Positions 46,205-56,196 of a stretch of DNA of 64,000 nucleotides are shown here, piece by piece. The position numbers and the translations under genes are program-made. The notes below the pieces were generated by a model. The model was not told where the DNA came from. It ran no database searches and was given only the letters and a program-made list of their open reading frames with translations. The stretch lies in assembly GCF_024749045.1 (NCBI RefSeq), contig NZ_CP087184.1, positions 682,001-746,000 on the forward strand, written 5' to 3'. Positions within the stretch are counted from its first letter, which is position 1, and the number at the start of each line of letters is the position of its first letter. The stretch is from Pseudomonas sp. B21-028. Its GTDB lineage: Bacteria > Pseudomonadota > Gammaproteobacteria > Pseudomonadales > Pseudomonadaceae.

Positions 46205-48151
46205 TCAAACCTGAAACGCCTGCACTGCCGTATGCAGGCGGCCGCCCAGCACCAGCAGGTTTTCGCCCTGTTCCCGTCCCTGGCCGATACGTAGCAGGTT
46301 TTCCCCGCCCAGTTGGTGAATGCGCTCGCTGTGATCGCGGATTTCGCTGACGGCGCCGCTCTGTTGGGCGGTGACTTCGGCGATGCGCACGGCGGTGTCG
46401 GCGATGGTCTGGATGGCATCGACGATTTTATCCAGTGCACCGTCGGCCGCTTGTGCCTGGTTGGCGGTGGCTTTGGCGTGTTCGACTTGGGCGCGCATGC
46501 CATCGACTGACTGGCGCGCGGCCAGTTGCAGGCGAGCGATCAAGGCCTGGATTTCGGCCGTGGCCCCGGCCGTGCGTTGGGCCAGGGAACGAACTTCTTC
46601 GGCCACTACCGCAAAACCTCGGCCCATCTCTCCGGCGCGGGCGGCCTCGATGGCGGCATTGAGTGCCAGCAGGTTGGTCTGGTCGGCAATCGAGCGAATC
46701 ACCGTCAACACGCCGCCGATGGTGGCCGATTCCTCGGCCAGTTGTTCGATCATCTGCGCGTTGCCTTGTACTTCGCCCACCAGTGCATGCAGTCCGGTGA
46801 GGCTCAGGCCAATGACTTTCTGCCCCTGCTCCACGGCATGCCCGGCGCTGCGGCTGGCGTCGGCGGCCTGGCTGGCGTCGCCGGCCACCTGTTGAATCGT
46901 CGCTTCAAGTTCGCTGAGGGAGTCGCGGATCAGCGCCGTGTCGTCGGCCTGGTATTGCGCGCCGCTGTGCATTTCGGCGCTGAGATCGGCCAGGGTCCGG
47001 CTGCTGCCAGCGACCTGTTCGGCGTTCAGGTGAATGGTGCCCACCAGGTCCGCCAGATAGGCCCGCAGCCGATTGAGTGATGCTTGGATGTCTTGCAGCT
47101 CACGGTTGCTGGCGCCCACATGGATGTCGCGGCTGAAGTCGCCTTCGGCCCAGGTCGACAGGGCCGGTGCCAGGTGGGTCAAGGTTCGGGCCAGGCGTCG
47201 TTGCAAAGTATCGATGAGCAATGCGATCAACAGGATCAAGCCGATTATCACCCCCTGGATCAACCGGACCTCGCCCTGGATCTGCCCGTGTTGGGCTCGC
47301 ACTACGGGCTCCAGTGCATCGATCGCCTGTTGCACGTCGGCGGTTTTCACATGGGTGGCGTTGCTCAGTTCGGTGCGCTTCTGGATCAGCTCGCGGGTGC
47401 GCGCCAGCTCCGCGGGGTAGCGTCCGAGCAGGCTGTTGAGTTCGCGCTTGAGGGCGATGCCGGCGTCTTCGGCGACAGCTTTTTCCTGGTTTTCCAGGCC
47501 CATCAGCGCGGCGAAATCATCGCCGGCGGAGTCGCTGCTGGTTGTCACGCCCAGCAACGGCAGGCTGTCCAGTTGACCGGCCTGGGCACGGATGCTTGCA
47601 AGTTCCCGCTCGACATCGTCGGCCAATTCGCTGCGCCCGCTGCTGACCAGTTTGTCCCGCGCAAGGGACAGCCGCCCCAGGTGCTGCGATGCGCTGAACA
47701 ACAAAGGCAAGTAACTCGGGGCGCCGTTGGCGTACCGGGCGAGCTGGTCCAGGTTGGCGCCCAGTTCACGCTCGGCCTGCAGCAGCAGGGCCTGGGGATC
47801 ACCAGCCAGCTTGCCGGCGCCCAGCAGCTCGGTCTTGCTGAAGTCTTCCAGGCTCGACAGGCTCGGCCTGAGGGTGCGGGCCAGTTCCGGAGGAAATCGA
47901 TCCAGTTCTTTTTGCAGGGTGTCGAGGGCCTGACTGGCGGCACTGAGGCGCAAGGCGTCGCCACTGGCCAGATAATCCTCGATGTTGCGCGTCACCGCGC
48001 CCTGGAATTGCCGTGACAGGCCCAAGTAGCGCTCCATCAACAGGTAAGGACGTTCCAGCGCGGCTTGGGACCACCATAGCGTGGCGCCGAGGCCCAGGCA
48101 GACGGCCAATAAAAGCAGGGTATTGAGGTTGGTCAGCAGTTTCAGGCGCAT
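46205..48151 (-). CDS. Methyl-accepting chemotaxis protein (CtpL-like)
   Basis: 648 residues. An N-terminal span ([19 protein letters not shown]) is followed by a large periplasmic helical ligand-binding domain (about 30-300), a second span ([20 protein letters not shown]), HAMP, and the cytoplasmic signalling domain. The conserved hairpin tip [19 protein letters not shown] and [17 protein letters not shown] are present. In P. aeruginosa the homologue at this position is, from memory, CtpL, a phosphate-related chemoreceptor. That ligand is only inferred here. It is downstream of the GcbA-like gene on the same strand. Confidence 0.88.
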   Translation of the reverse strand: MRLKLLTNLNTLLLLAVCLGLGATLWWSQAALERPYLLMERYLGLSRQFQGAVTRNIEDYLASGDALRLSAASQALDTLQKELDRFPPELARTLRPSLSSLEDFSKTELLGAGKLAGDPQALLLQAERELGANLDQLARYANGAPSYLPLLFSASQHLGRLSLARDKLVSSGRSELADDVERELASIRAQAGQLDSLPLLGVTTSSDSAGDDFAALMGLENQEKAVAEDAGIALKRELNSLLGRYPAELARTRELIQKRTELSNATHVKTADVQQAIDALEPVVRAQHGQIQGEVRLIQGVIIGLILLIALLIDTLQRRLARTLTHLAPALSTWAEGDFSRDIHVGASNRELQDIQASLNRLRAYLADLVGTIHLNAEQVAGSSRTLADLSAEMHSGAQYQADDTALIRDSLSELEATIQQVAGDASQAADASRSAGHAVEQGQKVIGLSLTGLHALVGEVQGNAQMIEQLAEESATIGGVLTVIRSIADQTNLLALNAAIEAARAGEMGRGFAVVAEEVRSLAQRTAGATAEIQALIARLQLAARQSVDGMRAQVEHAKATANQAQAADGALDKIVDAIQTIADTAVRIAEVTAQQSGAVSEIRDHSERIHQLGGENLLRIGQGREQGENLLVLGGRLHTAVQAFQV

Positions 48152-48203
48152 TCAAGGTCTACCGGGGGCAGAATCGTAAGTGCCTGAATTTATTGCGCTT
48201 GAG

Positions 48204-49865
48204 TTACAGGTTTATGACCGAGTCGGTGGATTCCGATGAAAAAGTGGCACTTTGCCTTGCGCTCTGTACCCGGTTGCGACCGGCGTGCTTGGCGCGATAC
48301 AGGGCTTCATCCGCCTCACTGGCCATCATCAGGCTGTCGGACGCCTCGCTCATCTCCACCACACCGGCACTGAACGTGCACCACAGGTCCTGGGGCTGGG
48401 CCGGGTAGTGGATCTCGGCAAAGCGTTGGCGGATTTCGTCCAGTACCGCGCAGGCGTCGTTGATGTTGGTGTCTGGCATGACAATGGCGAACTCTTCGCC
48501 GCCATAACGGCCGATGAAATCGGTCTTGCGCAGGCGCTGCTTTAGAAACAGTGCCAGGCTCTTGATCACCCGGTCGCCCATGGGGTGGCCATGGCTGTCG
48601 TTGACCCGTTTGAAATGGTCGATGTCCAGCATGGCGAAGCTCAGCGGCTTGTCTTCGCGGCGGGCGCGGAAGCAGCAGTCTTCGAGCAGTTGCAGGATGT
48701 GGGTGTGGTTGTACAGGCCGGTGAGGCTGTCGCGCACCATCCGCGCCTTGAGGTTGCGGGCCCGGGCCGCACGGTTGCGCACGGTGGTAATCAGGTGGCG
48801 GGGCTTGATGGGTTTGGTCAGGAAATCATCGCCGCCCTCGCTCATGGCATCGAGCTGCTTGTCCAGGTCGTCTTCGGCGGACAGGTAGATGATCGGCACG
48901 CTGACATAGCGGTCATTGTGGCGGATCACTTTCGCCAGTTCCGTACCGGTGCAGGCGGGCATGTACATGTCGAGAATGATCAGGTCGGGCTGGAAATCAG
49001 CCAGCTCGGCCATGGCCTGGATCGGTTCGATCAGCGTGCGGGTGACGATGCCGGCGCTGTTGAGCAGGCGCTCGGTGTGCAGGGCCTGGGCGCGGGAGTC
49101 ATCGATGATCAGCACTTTATAGGGTTCGTACTGGGCGACGCAGGTCAGCACCTCGATCTTCTCCAGCAGGCTCGAGGCCTCGAGGGTGCCGGTGAGGAAC
49201 TCCTGCCCGCCGGCGCGCACGGCCGCCAGACGTGTCGGGGTATCGGTTTCCAGCAGGCTGAAGAACAACAGCGGTAACGGCTGTTCCAGACCTTGCTGGG
49301 CTTCGGCCGCCAGTTTCAGGCCGATGCCGGGGCCGCTGAAATCCACATCCATGACAATCGCCGCCGGCAGCCGCTCGATCATCGAGGCGCGAAATGCCGC
49401 GACACTGTCCAACGCCTGGGCGCTGAGGCCGAAGAACTCCAGTTGCTTGGCCAGGCGTTCGGCCCGGTCATGGTCTTGCAGCAACACATAGATGGGTTTG
49501 CGCAACGGCGGCAGGAAGGTTTGTTCGAGCTGGTCTCCATGGCGCAGGCCGGTACGGGACAGGCGCTGCATCAGGCGATTGATCTCAGTGATCAGTTGAC
49601 TGCTCAGCCGCCCGCGATTGGCATCCACCGCTTGCAGTGACTGGCTGATGCCCTGTGCCAGTTGGGAATGCTCCGGCTGTTCGAAGCGCTCCGCAAAACG
49701 CAGCAGGCGCAGATTGGCTTCGCTGAGCTCCAACAGGTCGGTGCTGGACCACTCGCTGCGTTGCAGGCGTTGCCAGATCTCCAGGATCTGACGGGCCTGA
49801 TGAATTACCCGCTGGGCAAAGTGGTGCTTGAGGCGCTCACGGCTGGGGTCTTCTGGCTCGGTCAT
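48204..49865 (-). CDS. gcbA: Response-regulator diguanylate cyclase, GcbA-like
   Basis: 553 residues. It has an N-terminal helical part, a first receiver-like domain (PIYVLLQDHDRAERLAKQL, about 120-235), a second receiver (YKVLIIDDSRAQALHTERLL, with LIILDMYMPACTG) and a C-terminal GGDEF domain with an intact active site GGEEF and the inhibitory I-site RKTD just upstream. It makes cyclic di-GMP. The order and location beside ctpL and speA match GcbA of P. fluorescens and its P. aeruginosa homologue, which promotes early biofilm attachment. The symbol is a synteny-based inference. Confidence 0.88.
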   Translation of the reverse strand: MTEPEDPSRERLKHHFAQRVIHQARQILEIWQRLQRSEWSSTDLLELSEANLRLLRFAERFEQPEHSQLAQGISQSLQAVDANRGRLSSQLITEINRLMQRLSRTGLRHGDQLEQTFLPPLRKPIYVLLQDHDRAERLAKQLEFFGLSAQALDSVAAFRASMIERLPAAIVMDVDFSGPGIGLKLAAEAQQGLEQPLPLLFFSLLETDTPTRLAAVRAGGQEFLTGTLEASSLLEKIEVLTCVAQYEPYKVLIIDDSRAQALHTERLLNSAGIVTRTLIEPIQAMAELADFQPDLIILDMYMPACTGTELAKVIRHNDRYVSVPIIYLSAEDDLDKQLDAMSEGGDDFLTKPIKPRHLITTVRNRAARARNLKARMVRDSLTGLYNHTHILQLLEDCCFRARREDKPLSFAMLDIDHFKRVNDSHGHPMGDRVIKSLALFLKQRLRKTDFIGRYGGEEFAIVMPDTNINDACAVLDEIRQRFAEIHYPAQPQDLWCTFSAGVVEMSEASDSLMMASEADEALYRAKHAGRNRVQSARQSATFSSESTDSVINL

Positions 49866-50152
49866 TATCCTGACTACTTAGTTAGATACATGCTGAGGTC
49901 GACTGGTGGCTCTATGCTAGCATCTCTTTTCATGCGCATGAGTGTCGTACGTCAATAATCTACCCGGCAGCGACATTCAGTTTGTGACCGGTCGGTTTCG
50001 TAGGCCGATGGCCGCGCTTCCTTTATAGTTGCCATCCGACTGCCTCGCCTGGGCCAGCATGATTTGCGCAGGATTTATCGCGTTTCAAATCAGGCACGAT
50101 GGCGTAGGGTTGTGGTCGAACCGTGAACTCAAGTGATTGAAGGGACATCGCC

Positions 50153-51220
50153 ATGCTGGACTGGAAAAACCGCGCGGGCAGCGCGCCTGAACGTGCCGCC
50201 GAGCCGAAATCGGCCACTCGCAGCTACCTGGGTGGGCTGTTTTTCAGCCGTGCGCTGGCCACGCTGATCGGCCTGTACCTGCTGGTGACCATCGCCATCG
50301 GCTGGTACTGGAGCCAGGAGCCCGCGCTGTTTCCCGTGCAGCAGAATGCCCAGGCGGCGGCCGAGAAGGATGGCCGGCAAATGGTGGTCGGCTACACCAC
50401 CGTCGAGACCCTCAAGACCGTGGCCAGTACCCTGCTGACCAAGCCGGGCGGCTACATTTCCAACGACCGCTTTCCGCCTGGCCTGTGGATGGACAACATG
50501 CCGAGCTGGGAATATGGCGTGCTGGTGCAGGTCCGCGACCTGAGTCGCGCCCTGCGCAAGGACTTCGCCCGTTCCCAGTCCCAGTCCGCCGAGGACGCCG
50601 ACCTGGCCAAGGCCGAGCCGCGTTTCAACTTCGATAACCGCAGCTGGGTGCTGCCCTCCAGCGAGTCGGAGTACCAGGAAGGCATCAATTCCCTGAGCCG
50701 CTATCAGGCGCGCCTGTCCGATTCTGCCCAGAAAAGCGCTTTGTTCTACGCCCGCGCCGATAACCTGAACAACTGGCTGGGGGATGTCGGTACTCGTCTG
50801 GGTTCGCTGTCCCAGCGCCTGTCGGCCAGTGTCGGCCGGGTCAAGCTCAACACTTCGCTGAAAACCGAAGTCCCGGTTCCGGGCCAGGTACCGCAGGTGG
50901 ATGAGGAGGTGGTCGAGACCCCATGGTTGCAGATCGATAACGTGTTCTACGAAGCGCGCGGCCAGGCCTGGGCTTTGTCCCATCTGCTGCGTGCCATCGA
51001 AGTGGACTTCGCCGATGTGCTGGCGAAGAAGAACGCCACGGTCAGCGTGCGGCAGATCATTCGTGAACTGGAGGCCTCCCAGGAGCCGGTCTGGAGCCCG
51101 ATGATCCTCAATGGCAGCGGCTTTGGTGTCTTGGCGAACCATTCCCTGGTCATGGCCAACTACATCTCCCGGGCCAACGCGGCGGTGATCGACTTGCGGC
51201 AGTTGCTGAACCAAGGCTGA
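50153..51220 (+). CDS. DUF2333-family membrane-anchored protein
   Basis: 355 residues. It has a short cytoplasmic N-terminus and one membrane span (ALATLIGLYLLVTIAIGWYW), then a periplasmic domain containing QMVVGYTTVETLKTVASTLL, GGYISNDRFPPGLWMDNMPS and WALSHLLRAIEVDFADVL, which are DUF2333 hallmarks. Function is unknown. It is divergent from gcbA (287-bp gap, 49866-50152, with no other gene recognised) and is followed three bases later by a NUDIX gene. Confidence 0.9.
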   Translation: MLDWKNRAGSAPERAAEPKSATRSYLGGLFFSRALATLIGLYLLVTIAIGWYWSQEPALFPVQQNAQAAAEKDGRQMVVGYTTVETLKTVASTLLTKPGGYISNDRFPPGLWMDNMPSWEYGVLVQVRDLSRALRKDFARSQSQSAEDADLAKAEPRFNFDNRSWVLPSSESEYQEGINSLSRYQARLSDSAQKSALFYARADNLNNWLGDVGTRLGSLSQRLSASVGRVKLNTSLKTEVPVPGQVPQVDEEVVETPWLQIDNVFYEARGQAWALSHLLRAIEVDFADVLAKKNATVSVRQIIRELEASQEPVWSPMILNGSGFGVLANHSLVMANYISRANAAVIDLRQLLNQG

Positions 51221-51223
51221 TCC

Positions 51224-51769
51224 ATGAGCGAGAGTCCCCGGGAGGCCGCTCACCGAGTGGCCTCGGATGCCGAGCTGATCGCTTGGGTCGATGAACACGA
51301 CAACCTGCTCGGCAGCCTGGTGCGTTCGGATCTGCGCGAGCGAGGCCTGATCGGGCGTGGCACTTACATCATGCTGTTCAACTCGGCGGGCGAACTGTGC
51401 GTCCACCGGCGAACCCTGAGCAAGGCGATCTATCCGGGCTTCTGGGACGTGGCGGCGGGCGGGATGGTGCAGGCCCACGAAACCTATGCCGAGTCGGCGG
51501 CCCGTGAGCTGGAAGAGGAGTTGGGCGTGAGCGGGGTGCAACTCACCGCCCATGACCACTTTTACTTCGAAGACCCCGGCAGTCGCCTCTGGTGCTCGGC
51601 GTTTTCGGCGGTGTGGGACGGCCCCCTGGTGTTGCAGCCCGAAGAGGTGCTCGAAGCGCGCTTCATGCCGATCGAACAGGTACTGGATGAAATCCGGCAC
51701 AAGCCTTATTGCCCGGACTCGTTGGCGGCGCTCGAGCGTTATCTGCGCGGTGTCGCAAAGAAGCTGTAA
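51224..51769 (+). CDS. NUDIX hydrolase (YfcD-like)
   Basis: 181 residues with a complete Nudix box at about residues 80-102 (GMVQAHETYAESAARELEEE), matching G-x5-E-x7-RE-x2-EE-x-G. The N-terminal WVDEHDNLLGSLVRSDL and HRRTLSKAIYPGFWDVAAGG resemble the YfcD/isopentenyl-diphosphate isomerase-like subgroup. It presumably hydrolyses a nucleoside diphosphate derivative, but the substrate is not predictable. It starts four bases after DUF2333 and is probably co-transcribed. Confidence 0.92.
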   Translation: MSESPREAAHRVASDAELIAWVDEHDNLLGSLVRSDLRERGLIGRGTYIMLFNSAGELCVHRRTLSKAIYPGFWDVAAGGMVQAHETYAESAARELEEELGVSGVQLTAHDHFYFEDPGSRLWCSAFSAVWDGPLVLQPEEVLEARFMPIEQVLDEIRHKPYCPDSLAALERYLRGVAKKL

Positions 51770-51939
51770 ATTGGCGCGGATTGGCCCTTAGCAAGTCGGC
51801 TTTTTGCCGCTACACTGCGCGACTTTTCAAGCTGAACCGACGTCTGCGGTCCAGTAGCGCTGCCCCTGCCTGAGTGGGGCTTCGCGGTCGAGGCACTTTT
51901 TCTCCCCGACCAGTCTTTGTCCTCCCGAGAGGATTGCCG

Positions 51940-52311
51940 GTGGCCAAAAAAGCCGCATCCTTCGCCGCCCTGGGCGGCCTGGTATTTTCTACCGACGCCG
52001 GTCGTCATTGCCCTGATTGCCGTCAGCCGGTGGATGCCTGCATCTGCAAACAGACCGTCATCCCCGCCGGTGACGGTATTGCCCGTGTGCGCCGTGAAAG
52101 CAAGGGCCGCGGCGGCAAGACGGTGACCACTATCACCGGCGTGCCGTTGGCCGAAGACGCGCTCAAGGACCTGGCCACCACGTTGAAGAAGCGCTGTGGC
52201 ACCGGTGGCGCGTTGAAAGACGGCGTCATCGAGATCCAGGGCGACCACGTCGAACTGTTGCTGGCGGAACTGGTCAAGCACGGTTTCAAGGCAAAGAAAT
52301 CCGGCGGCTAG
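51940..52311 (+). CDS. SUI1/eIF1-like translation factor
   Basis: 123 residues from a GTG start (MAKKAASFAALGGL) with GAGAGG upstream; the open frame extends 22 codons further up but lacks a good start. The C-terminal SUI1 fold is visible in RESKGRGGKTVTTITGVPLA and LKKRCGTGGALKDGVIEIQG. A short CPDC...CIC segment precedes it. Bacterial members (YciH type) are proposed to influence translation initiation fidelity. It sits ahead of speA. Confidence 0.92.
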   Translation: MAKKAASFAALGGLVFSTDAGRHCPDCRQPVDACICKQTVIPAGDGIARVRRESKGRGGKTVTTITGVPLAEDALKDLATTLKKRCGTGGALKDGVIEIQGDHVELLLAELVKHGFKAKKSGG

Positions 52312-52315
52312 CAGC

Positions 52316-52383
52316 CTCTGTGAAAACCGCTCCGGCTTGATCCGAACCCGATGTTCGAGGTCGCCCATAGGGTTTTCACAGAG
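52316..52383 (+). promoter_or_regulatory. 13-bp inverted repeat between sui1 and speA
   Basis: CTCTGTGAAAACC and GGTTTTCACAGAG are perfect inverted repeats 42 bases apart, starting five bases after the sui1 stop. An inner CGAAC/GTTCG pair adds a second stem. There is no T-run, so it may be a leader structure of speA or a processing site rather than a standard terminator. The rest of the gap to 52521 shows nothing specific apart from the speA ribosome binding site AGGGGA. Confidence 0.5.
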
Positions 52384-52521
52384 CCTGTTCTGAACGGGTT
52401 TCTAAACTCAGCGCTGCCAGCAGGGTCTACCCTGCTTGCAGGCAAATCGTCATTTCCATTCTCTAGACTGCGCCAGCCTCCGACCGGATGGTGCATTTTG
52501 ACTTCTTTATAGGGGACTTCG

Positions 52522-54435
52522 ATGTCCGTACGACGCACACGCAAAGACGATGGCAGCCAATGGACAGTTGCGGACAGCCGCAGTGTTTACGGGATCCGCC
52601 ATTGGGGGGCCGGGTATTTCGCGATCAATGACGCCGGTCGCGTCGAAGTTCGTCCGAACGGTCCCGACAGTTCGCCCATCGATCTGTTCGAGCAGGTCGA
52701 TCAACTGCGCCAGAGCGGCCTGTCGTTGCCCTTGCTGGTGCGCTTCCCCGACATCCTGCAAGACCGTGTGCGCCAGCTCACCGGCGCATTCGACAGCAAC
52801 ATCGCACGCCTGGAATACCAGAGCCAGTACACCGCGCTCTACCCGATCAAGGTCAACCAGCAGGAAGCGGTGATCGAGAACATCATCGCCACCCAGAACG
52901 TCTCCATCGGCCTGGAAGCCGGCTCCAAGCCCGAGCTGCTGGCGGTGTTGGCCCTGGCGCCGAAGGGCGGGACCATCGTCTGCAACGGTTACAAGGACCG
53001 TGAGTTCATCCGCCTGGCGCTGATGGGTCAGAAGCTGGGCCACAACGTGTTCATCGTGATCGAGAAAGAGTCCGAAGTCGGTCTGGTGATCGAAGAGGCC
53101 GCTTCGCTCAAGGTCAAGCCACAGGTGGGCCTGCGGGTGCGCCTGTCGTCCCTGGCTTCGAGCAAATGGGCCGACACCGGTGGCGAAAAATCCAAGTTCG
53201 GTTTATCTGCCGCACAACTGCTGTCGGTGGTCGAGCGTTTCCGCGCGGCCGGCCTGGACCAGGGCATTCGCCTGCTGCACTTTCACATGGGCTCGCAGAT
53301 CGCCAACCTGGCGGACTACCAGCACGGTTTCAAGGAAGCGATCCGTTACTACGGCGAACTGCGCAACCTCGGCTTGCCGGTGGATCACATCGACGTCGGC
53401 GGTGGCCTGGGCGTGGACTACGACGGTACGCATTCGCGCAACGCCAGTTCGATCAACTACGACATGGACGACTACGCCGGTGTCGTGGTCGGCATGCTCA
53501 AGGAATTCTGCGATGCCCAGAGCCTGCCGCATCCGCACATCTTTTCGGAAAGCGGTCGCTCCCTGACCGCGCACCACGCGATGCTGGTGGTGCAGGTGAC
53601 CGACGTCGAGAAACACGTCGACGACATGCCGGTGATCGACAACAAGCAGGAGCTGCCGGAAACCGTGCAGTGGCTGGTTGACCTGCTGGGCCCGACCGAT
53701 ATCGAGATGGTCACCGAAACCTACTGGCGCGCCACCCACTACATGAGCGACGTGGCCACCCAGTACGCCGACGGCAAGCTGACCCTGGCGGAAAAAGCCC
53801 TGGCCGAGCAATGCTACTTTGCCGTGTGCCGCCGCCTGCACAACTCGTTGAAGGCGCGCCAGCGTTCCCATCGCCAGGTGCTGGATGAACTCAACGACAA
53901 GCTCGCCGACAAGTACATCTGCAACTTCTCGGTGTTCCAGAGCCTGCCGGACACCTGGGCCATCGGCCAGGTGCTGCCGATCCTGCCGCTGCATCGTCTC
54001 GACGAGGAACCGCTGCGCCGCGCCGTGCTGCAAGACCTGACCTGCGACTCCGATGGCAAGATCAAGCAGTACGTCGACGAACAGAGCATCGAGACCAGCC
54101 TGCCGGTCCATGCCCTCAATCCCGGCGAGGACTACCTGCTGGGGATCTTCCTGGTAGGTGCCTACCAGGAGATTCTTGGCGACATGCACAACCTGTTCGG
54201 CGACACCGACTCGGTGAACATCTATCAGAACGCCGACGGCAGCGTGTACCACGCCGGTATCGAAACCCACGACACCATCGAAGACATGCTGCGCTACGTG
54301 CACCTGTCGCCGGAGGAGTTGATGACCCACTACCGCGACAAATGTGCCAGCGCCCGTATCAGCGCCGCCGAACGCACCCAGTTCCTCGACGCCCTGCGCC
54401 TGGGGTTGACGCGTTCGTCGTACTTGTCGTCCTGA
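52522..54435 (+). CDS. speA: Biosynthetic arginine decarboxylase SpeA
   Basis: 637 residues, standard for SpeA. The PLP-binding Lys110 is in [38 protein letters not shown] and [20 protein letters not shown] follow, and the C-terminal active-site region is [15 protein letters not shown]. It converts arginine to agmatine for putrescine and spermidine synthesis. AGGGGA lies seven bases before the ATG. It is transcribed alone. Confidence 0.97.
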   Translation: MSVRRTRKDDGSQWTVADSRSVYGIRHWGAGYFAINDAGRVEVRPNGPDSSPIDLFEQVDQLRQSGLSLPLLVRFPDILQDRVRQLTGAFDSNIARLEYQSQYTALYPIKVNQQEAVIENIIATQNVSIGLEAGSKPELLAVLALAPKGGTIVCNGYKDREFIRLALMGQKLGHNVFIVIEKESEVGLVIEEAASLKVKPQVGLRVRLSSLASSKWADTGGEKSKFGLSAAQLLSVVERFRAAGLDQGIRLLHFHMGSQIANLADYQHGFKEAIRYYGELRNLGLPVDHIDVGGGLGVDYDGTHSRNASSINYDMDDYAGVVVGMLKEFCDAQSLPHPHIFSESGRSLTAHHAMLVVQVTDVEKHVDDMPVIDNKQELPETVQWLVDLLGPTDIEMVTETYWRATHYMSDVATQYADGKLTLAEKALAEQCYFAVCRRLHNSLKARQRSHRQVLDELNDKLADKYICNFSVFQSLPDTWAIGQVLPILPLHRLDEEPLRRAVLQDLTCDSDGKIKQYVDEQSIETSLPVHALNPGEDYLLGIFLVGAYQEILGDMHNLFGDTDSVNIYQNADGSVYHAGIETHDTIEDMLRYVHLSPEELMTHYRDKCASARISAAERTQFLDALRLGLTRSSYLSS

Positions 54436-54512
54436 TGTGCAAATGAAAACCGGTCGAACCCGGGGCTCTGTGGTTAATGCCAGTCAGTCAAGGATCGAAC
54501 GGCACAAACCTC

Positions 54513-54603
54513 GTGGGAGTAAAGCTTGCTCGCGGTAGCGACAGATCATTCAACATTGTTGCTGACTGACTTACCGCAATCGCGAGCAAGCTTTGCTCCC
54601 ACA
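54513..54603. repeat. REP-type inverted repeat pair (GTGGGAGY family)
   Basis: GTGGGAGTAAAGCTTGCTCG and its complement flank the usual CATTCAACAT spacer. It is located in the 450-bp gap after speA. Confidence 0.88.
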
Positions 54604-54663
54604 GGTTTGTGGCTTGACTGATCGGCATCAGGGCTCTGTGGCAGCGCTTTGATCGATTGGCAT

Positions 54664-54736
54664 TGCCCTCCGGGTCTGTCAGAAAACTCACCGTGCATCG
54701 CGGGTTTTTTCGGATAGTTCCGGAGGGCATTTTTAT
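54664..54736 (+). terminator. Long-loop hairpin with T-run upstream of vgrG
   Basis: TGCCCTCCGG (54664-54673) pairs perfectly with CCGGAGGGCA (54720-54729), and TTTTTATTT follows. The 46-base loop contains smaller complementary segments and its own T-run (GGGTTTTTTC). It ends about 150 bp before vgrG. It may terminate speA or act as an attenuator. The remaining 54737-54885 holds the presumed vgrG promoter. Confidence 0.55.
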
Positions 54737-54885
54737 TTGCGCCGCTGTTATTTCCGCACGTCGGCTGATTTATCCGATGCTGTCCTCATTTCATGTAGTC
54801 CCTTTCCTAACTTGTACTTGGGCTCTCTACTCCGCCATGGCTCTCAGCGAGAATCCCCGGCCGCCCCTCCTGTAGAGATACGCCG

Positions 54886-56196
54886 ATGTCCGATCCAGCC
54901 AACGAGCCATCATTTCGTCTGGAGATAGCCGGTCTGCCCGAACCTTTCGTCGTGTCGGCCTTCACGGGTAGCGAAGCCATCAGCGAACCTTTCGCCTATG
55001 AGGTGGAGTTGTCGCCCGACGACACGCCGCCGGACCTGGCGGGCTTGTTATACCGCAGCGTCTGGTTGAGTTTCGGCGAGTCGGACGCAGGCATCCACGG
55101 GCAGCTTCACGAGCTTGTGCAGCAGCGTCCCGACGCCGGCTGTCGCCTGCGTATCGGGCCGAAGCTGGCCTGCCTGGCGCAGCGCTTCAACCAGCGGGTA
55201 CTGAGCGACTGCACGGTGCCGCAGATCATCCGCCAGGTGCTCAAGGGCCATGGCATCGGCGGCCGCCAGCTGTGCCTGGACTTGAAGGGGGACTACCCGC
55301 CGCAGGATTTCTGTACCCAGTATCGTGAGTCGGACCTGCAGTTTCTTCAGCGGGTGTGTGCTCAGGCCGGCATTCACTTCTATTTCGAACAGGCTCGGGA
55401 TGGGCACTGCGTGGTGTTCTCCGACAATGCGGGCGGCTTTACTCCAGTCGACGAGGCCGCCTATGGGACGGCTCGGGGAATTCAGGTTTTCAACGTGCAA
55501 ACCAGCGCTTCGGGGGAACAGGTCGCCCAAGGCAGCAGTGACCTGATGGGGCTGTACAGCGGGCAGGTGCTGTTGCTCACGGCCCATCCTTTCAGCGACT
55601 GGAACCAGCGCTGGCTGCTGACGAAGGTGCAGCACCGAGCCGAGGCTTGGGGGTATGGCAATCATTTCCAGGCCGTTCCCTGGGGACTGCCGTTCGTGGC
55701 CACCGGCCTTCCGGCCAAGCCGCGCATGCAGGGCCGGCAGCGCGGGTGGGTGGTGGAAGTGGACGAGCCGGCGCCACAGATGGCCGGACGGGTGGCCGTG
55801 CAGTTCGATTGGGTTTATCAGGGCGAGGGGGCTAGCCCCAGTCATTGTTGGCTGCCATTGGCGCCCGAGCTGGCCGGCTGCGCGCTGGGCGCCTTCCGGA
55901 CGGGTACCGAGGTGTTGGTGAGTTTCTGCGAGGGCGACCCGGATCGCCCCATGATCAGCGCGCTCCTTGACGTACCGGCAGTTGCGGACGTAGCTGATGA
56001 GGCCCCCTCGGACTCGACAACCTTCGAAGCAGCCTGGCCGTCCGGAGCCGATCCGGCGTTGTTAGCCGCGATCCAGGCGGCCGAGCCGCTGGTGTTGCTC
56101 TGCCTGTTGCCCGGGGGCGGCAGCTTCAGTGCCTGTGACCAACCGATATGCACCTGCCGGCTGGTGACGCGGCGCGACACGGGTGCCGCTCCATGA
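54886..56196 (+). CDS. Short VgrG-like type VI secretion tip protein
   Basis: 436 residues, much shorter than the usual VgrG (about 650 or more). The gp27-like part is present (FTGSEAISEPFAYEVEL, QYRESDLQFLQRVCAQAGIH, FYFEQARDG), followed by the gp5-like OB-fold (GRVAVQFDWVYQGEG, then SFCEGDPDRPMISALLD; about residues 300-365). The repetitive beta-helix needle is absent; instead there is a 75-residue tail with a Cys cluster (CDQPICTC). It would assemble as a trimer at the tip of the T6SS tube. Its stop overlaps the DUF4123 start (ATGA). No effector gene follows, and no structural T6SS genes are in the window. Confidence 0.85.
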   Translation: MSDPANEPSFRLEIAGLPEPFVVSAFTGSEAISEPFAYEVELSPDDTPPDLAGLLYRSVWLSFGESDAGIHGQLHELVQQRPDAGCRLRIGPKLACLAQRFNQRVLSDCTVPQIIRQVLKGHGIGGRQLCLDLKGDYPPQDFCTQYRESDLQFLQRVCAQAGIHFYFEQARDGHCVVFSDNAGGFTPVDEAAYGTARGIQVFNVQTSASGEQVAQGSSDLMGLYSGQVLLLTAHPFSDWNQRWLLTKVQHRAEAWGYGNHFQAVPWGLPFVATGLPAKPRMQGRQRGWVVEVDEPAPQMAGRVAVQFDWVYQGEGASPSHCWLPLAPELAGCALGAFRTGTEVLVSFCEGDPDRPMISALLDVPAVADVADEAPSDSTTFEAAWPSGADPALLAAIQAAEPLVLLCLLPGGGSFSACDQPICTCRLVTRRDTGAAP

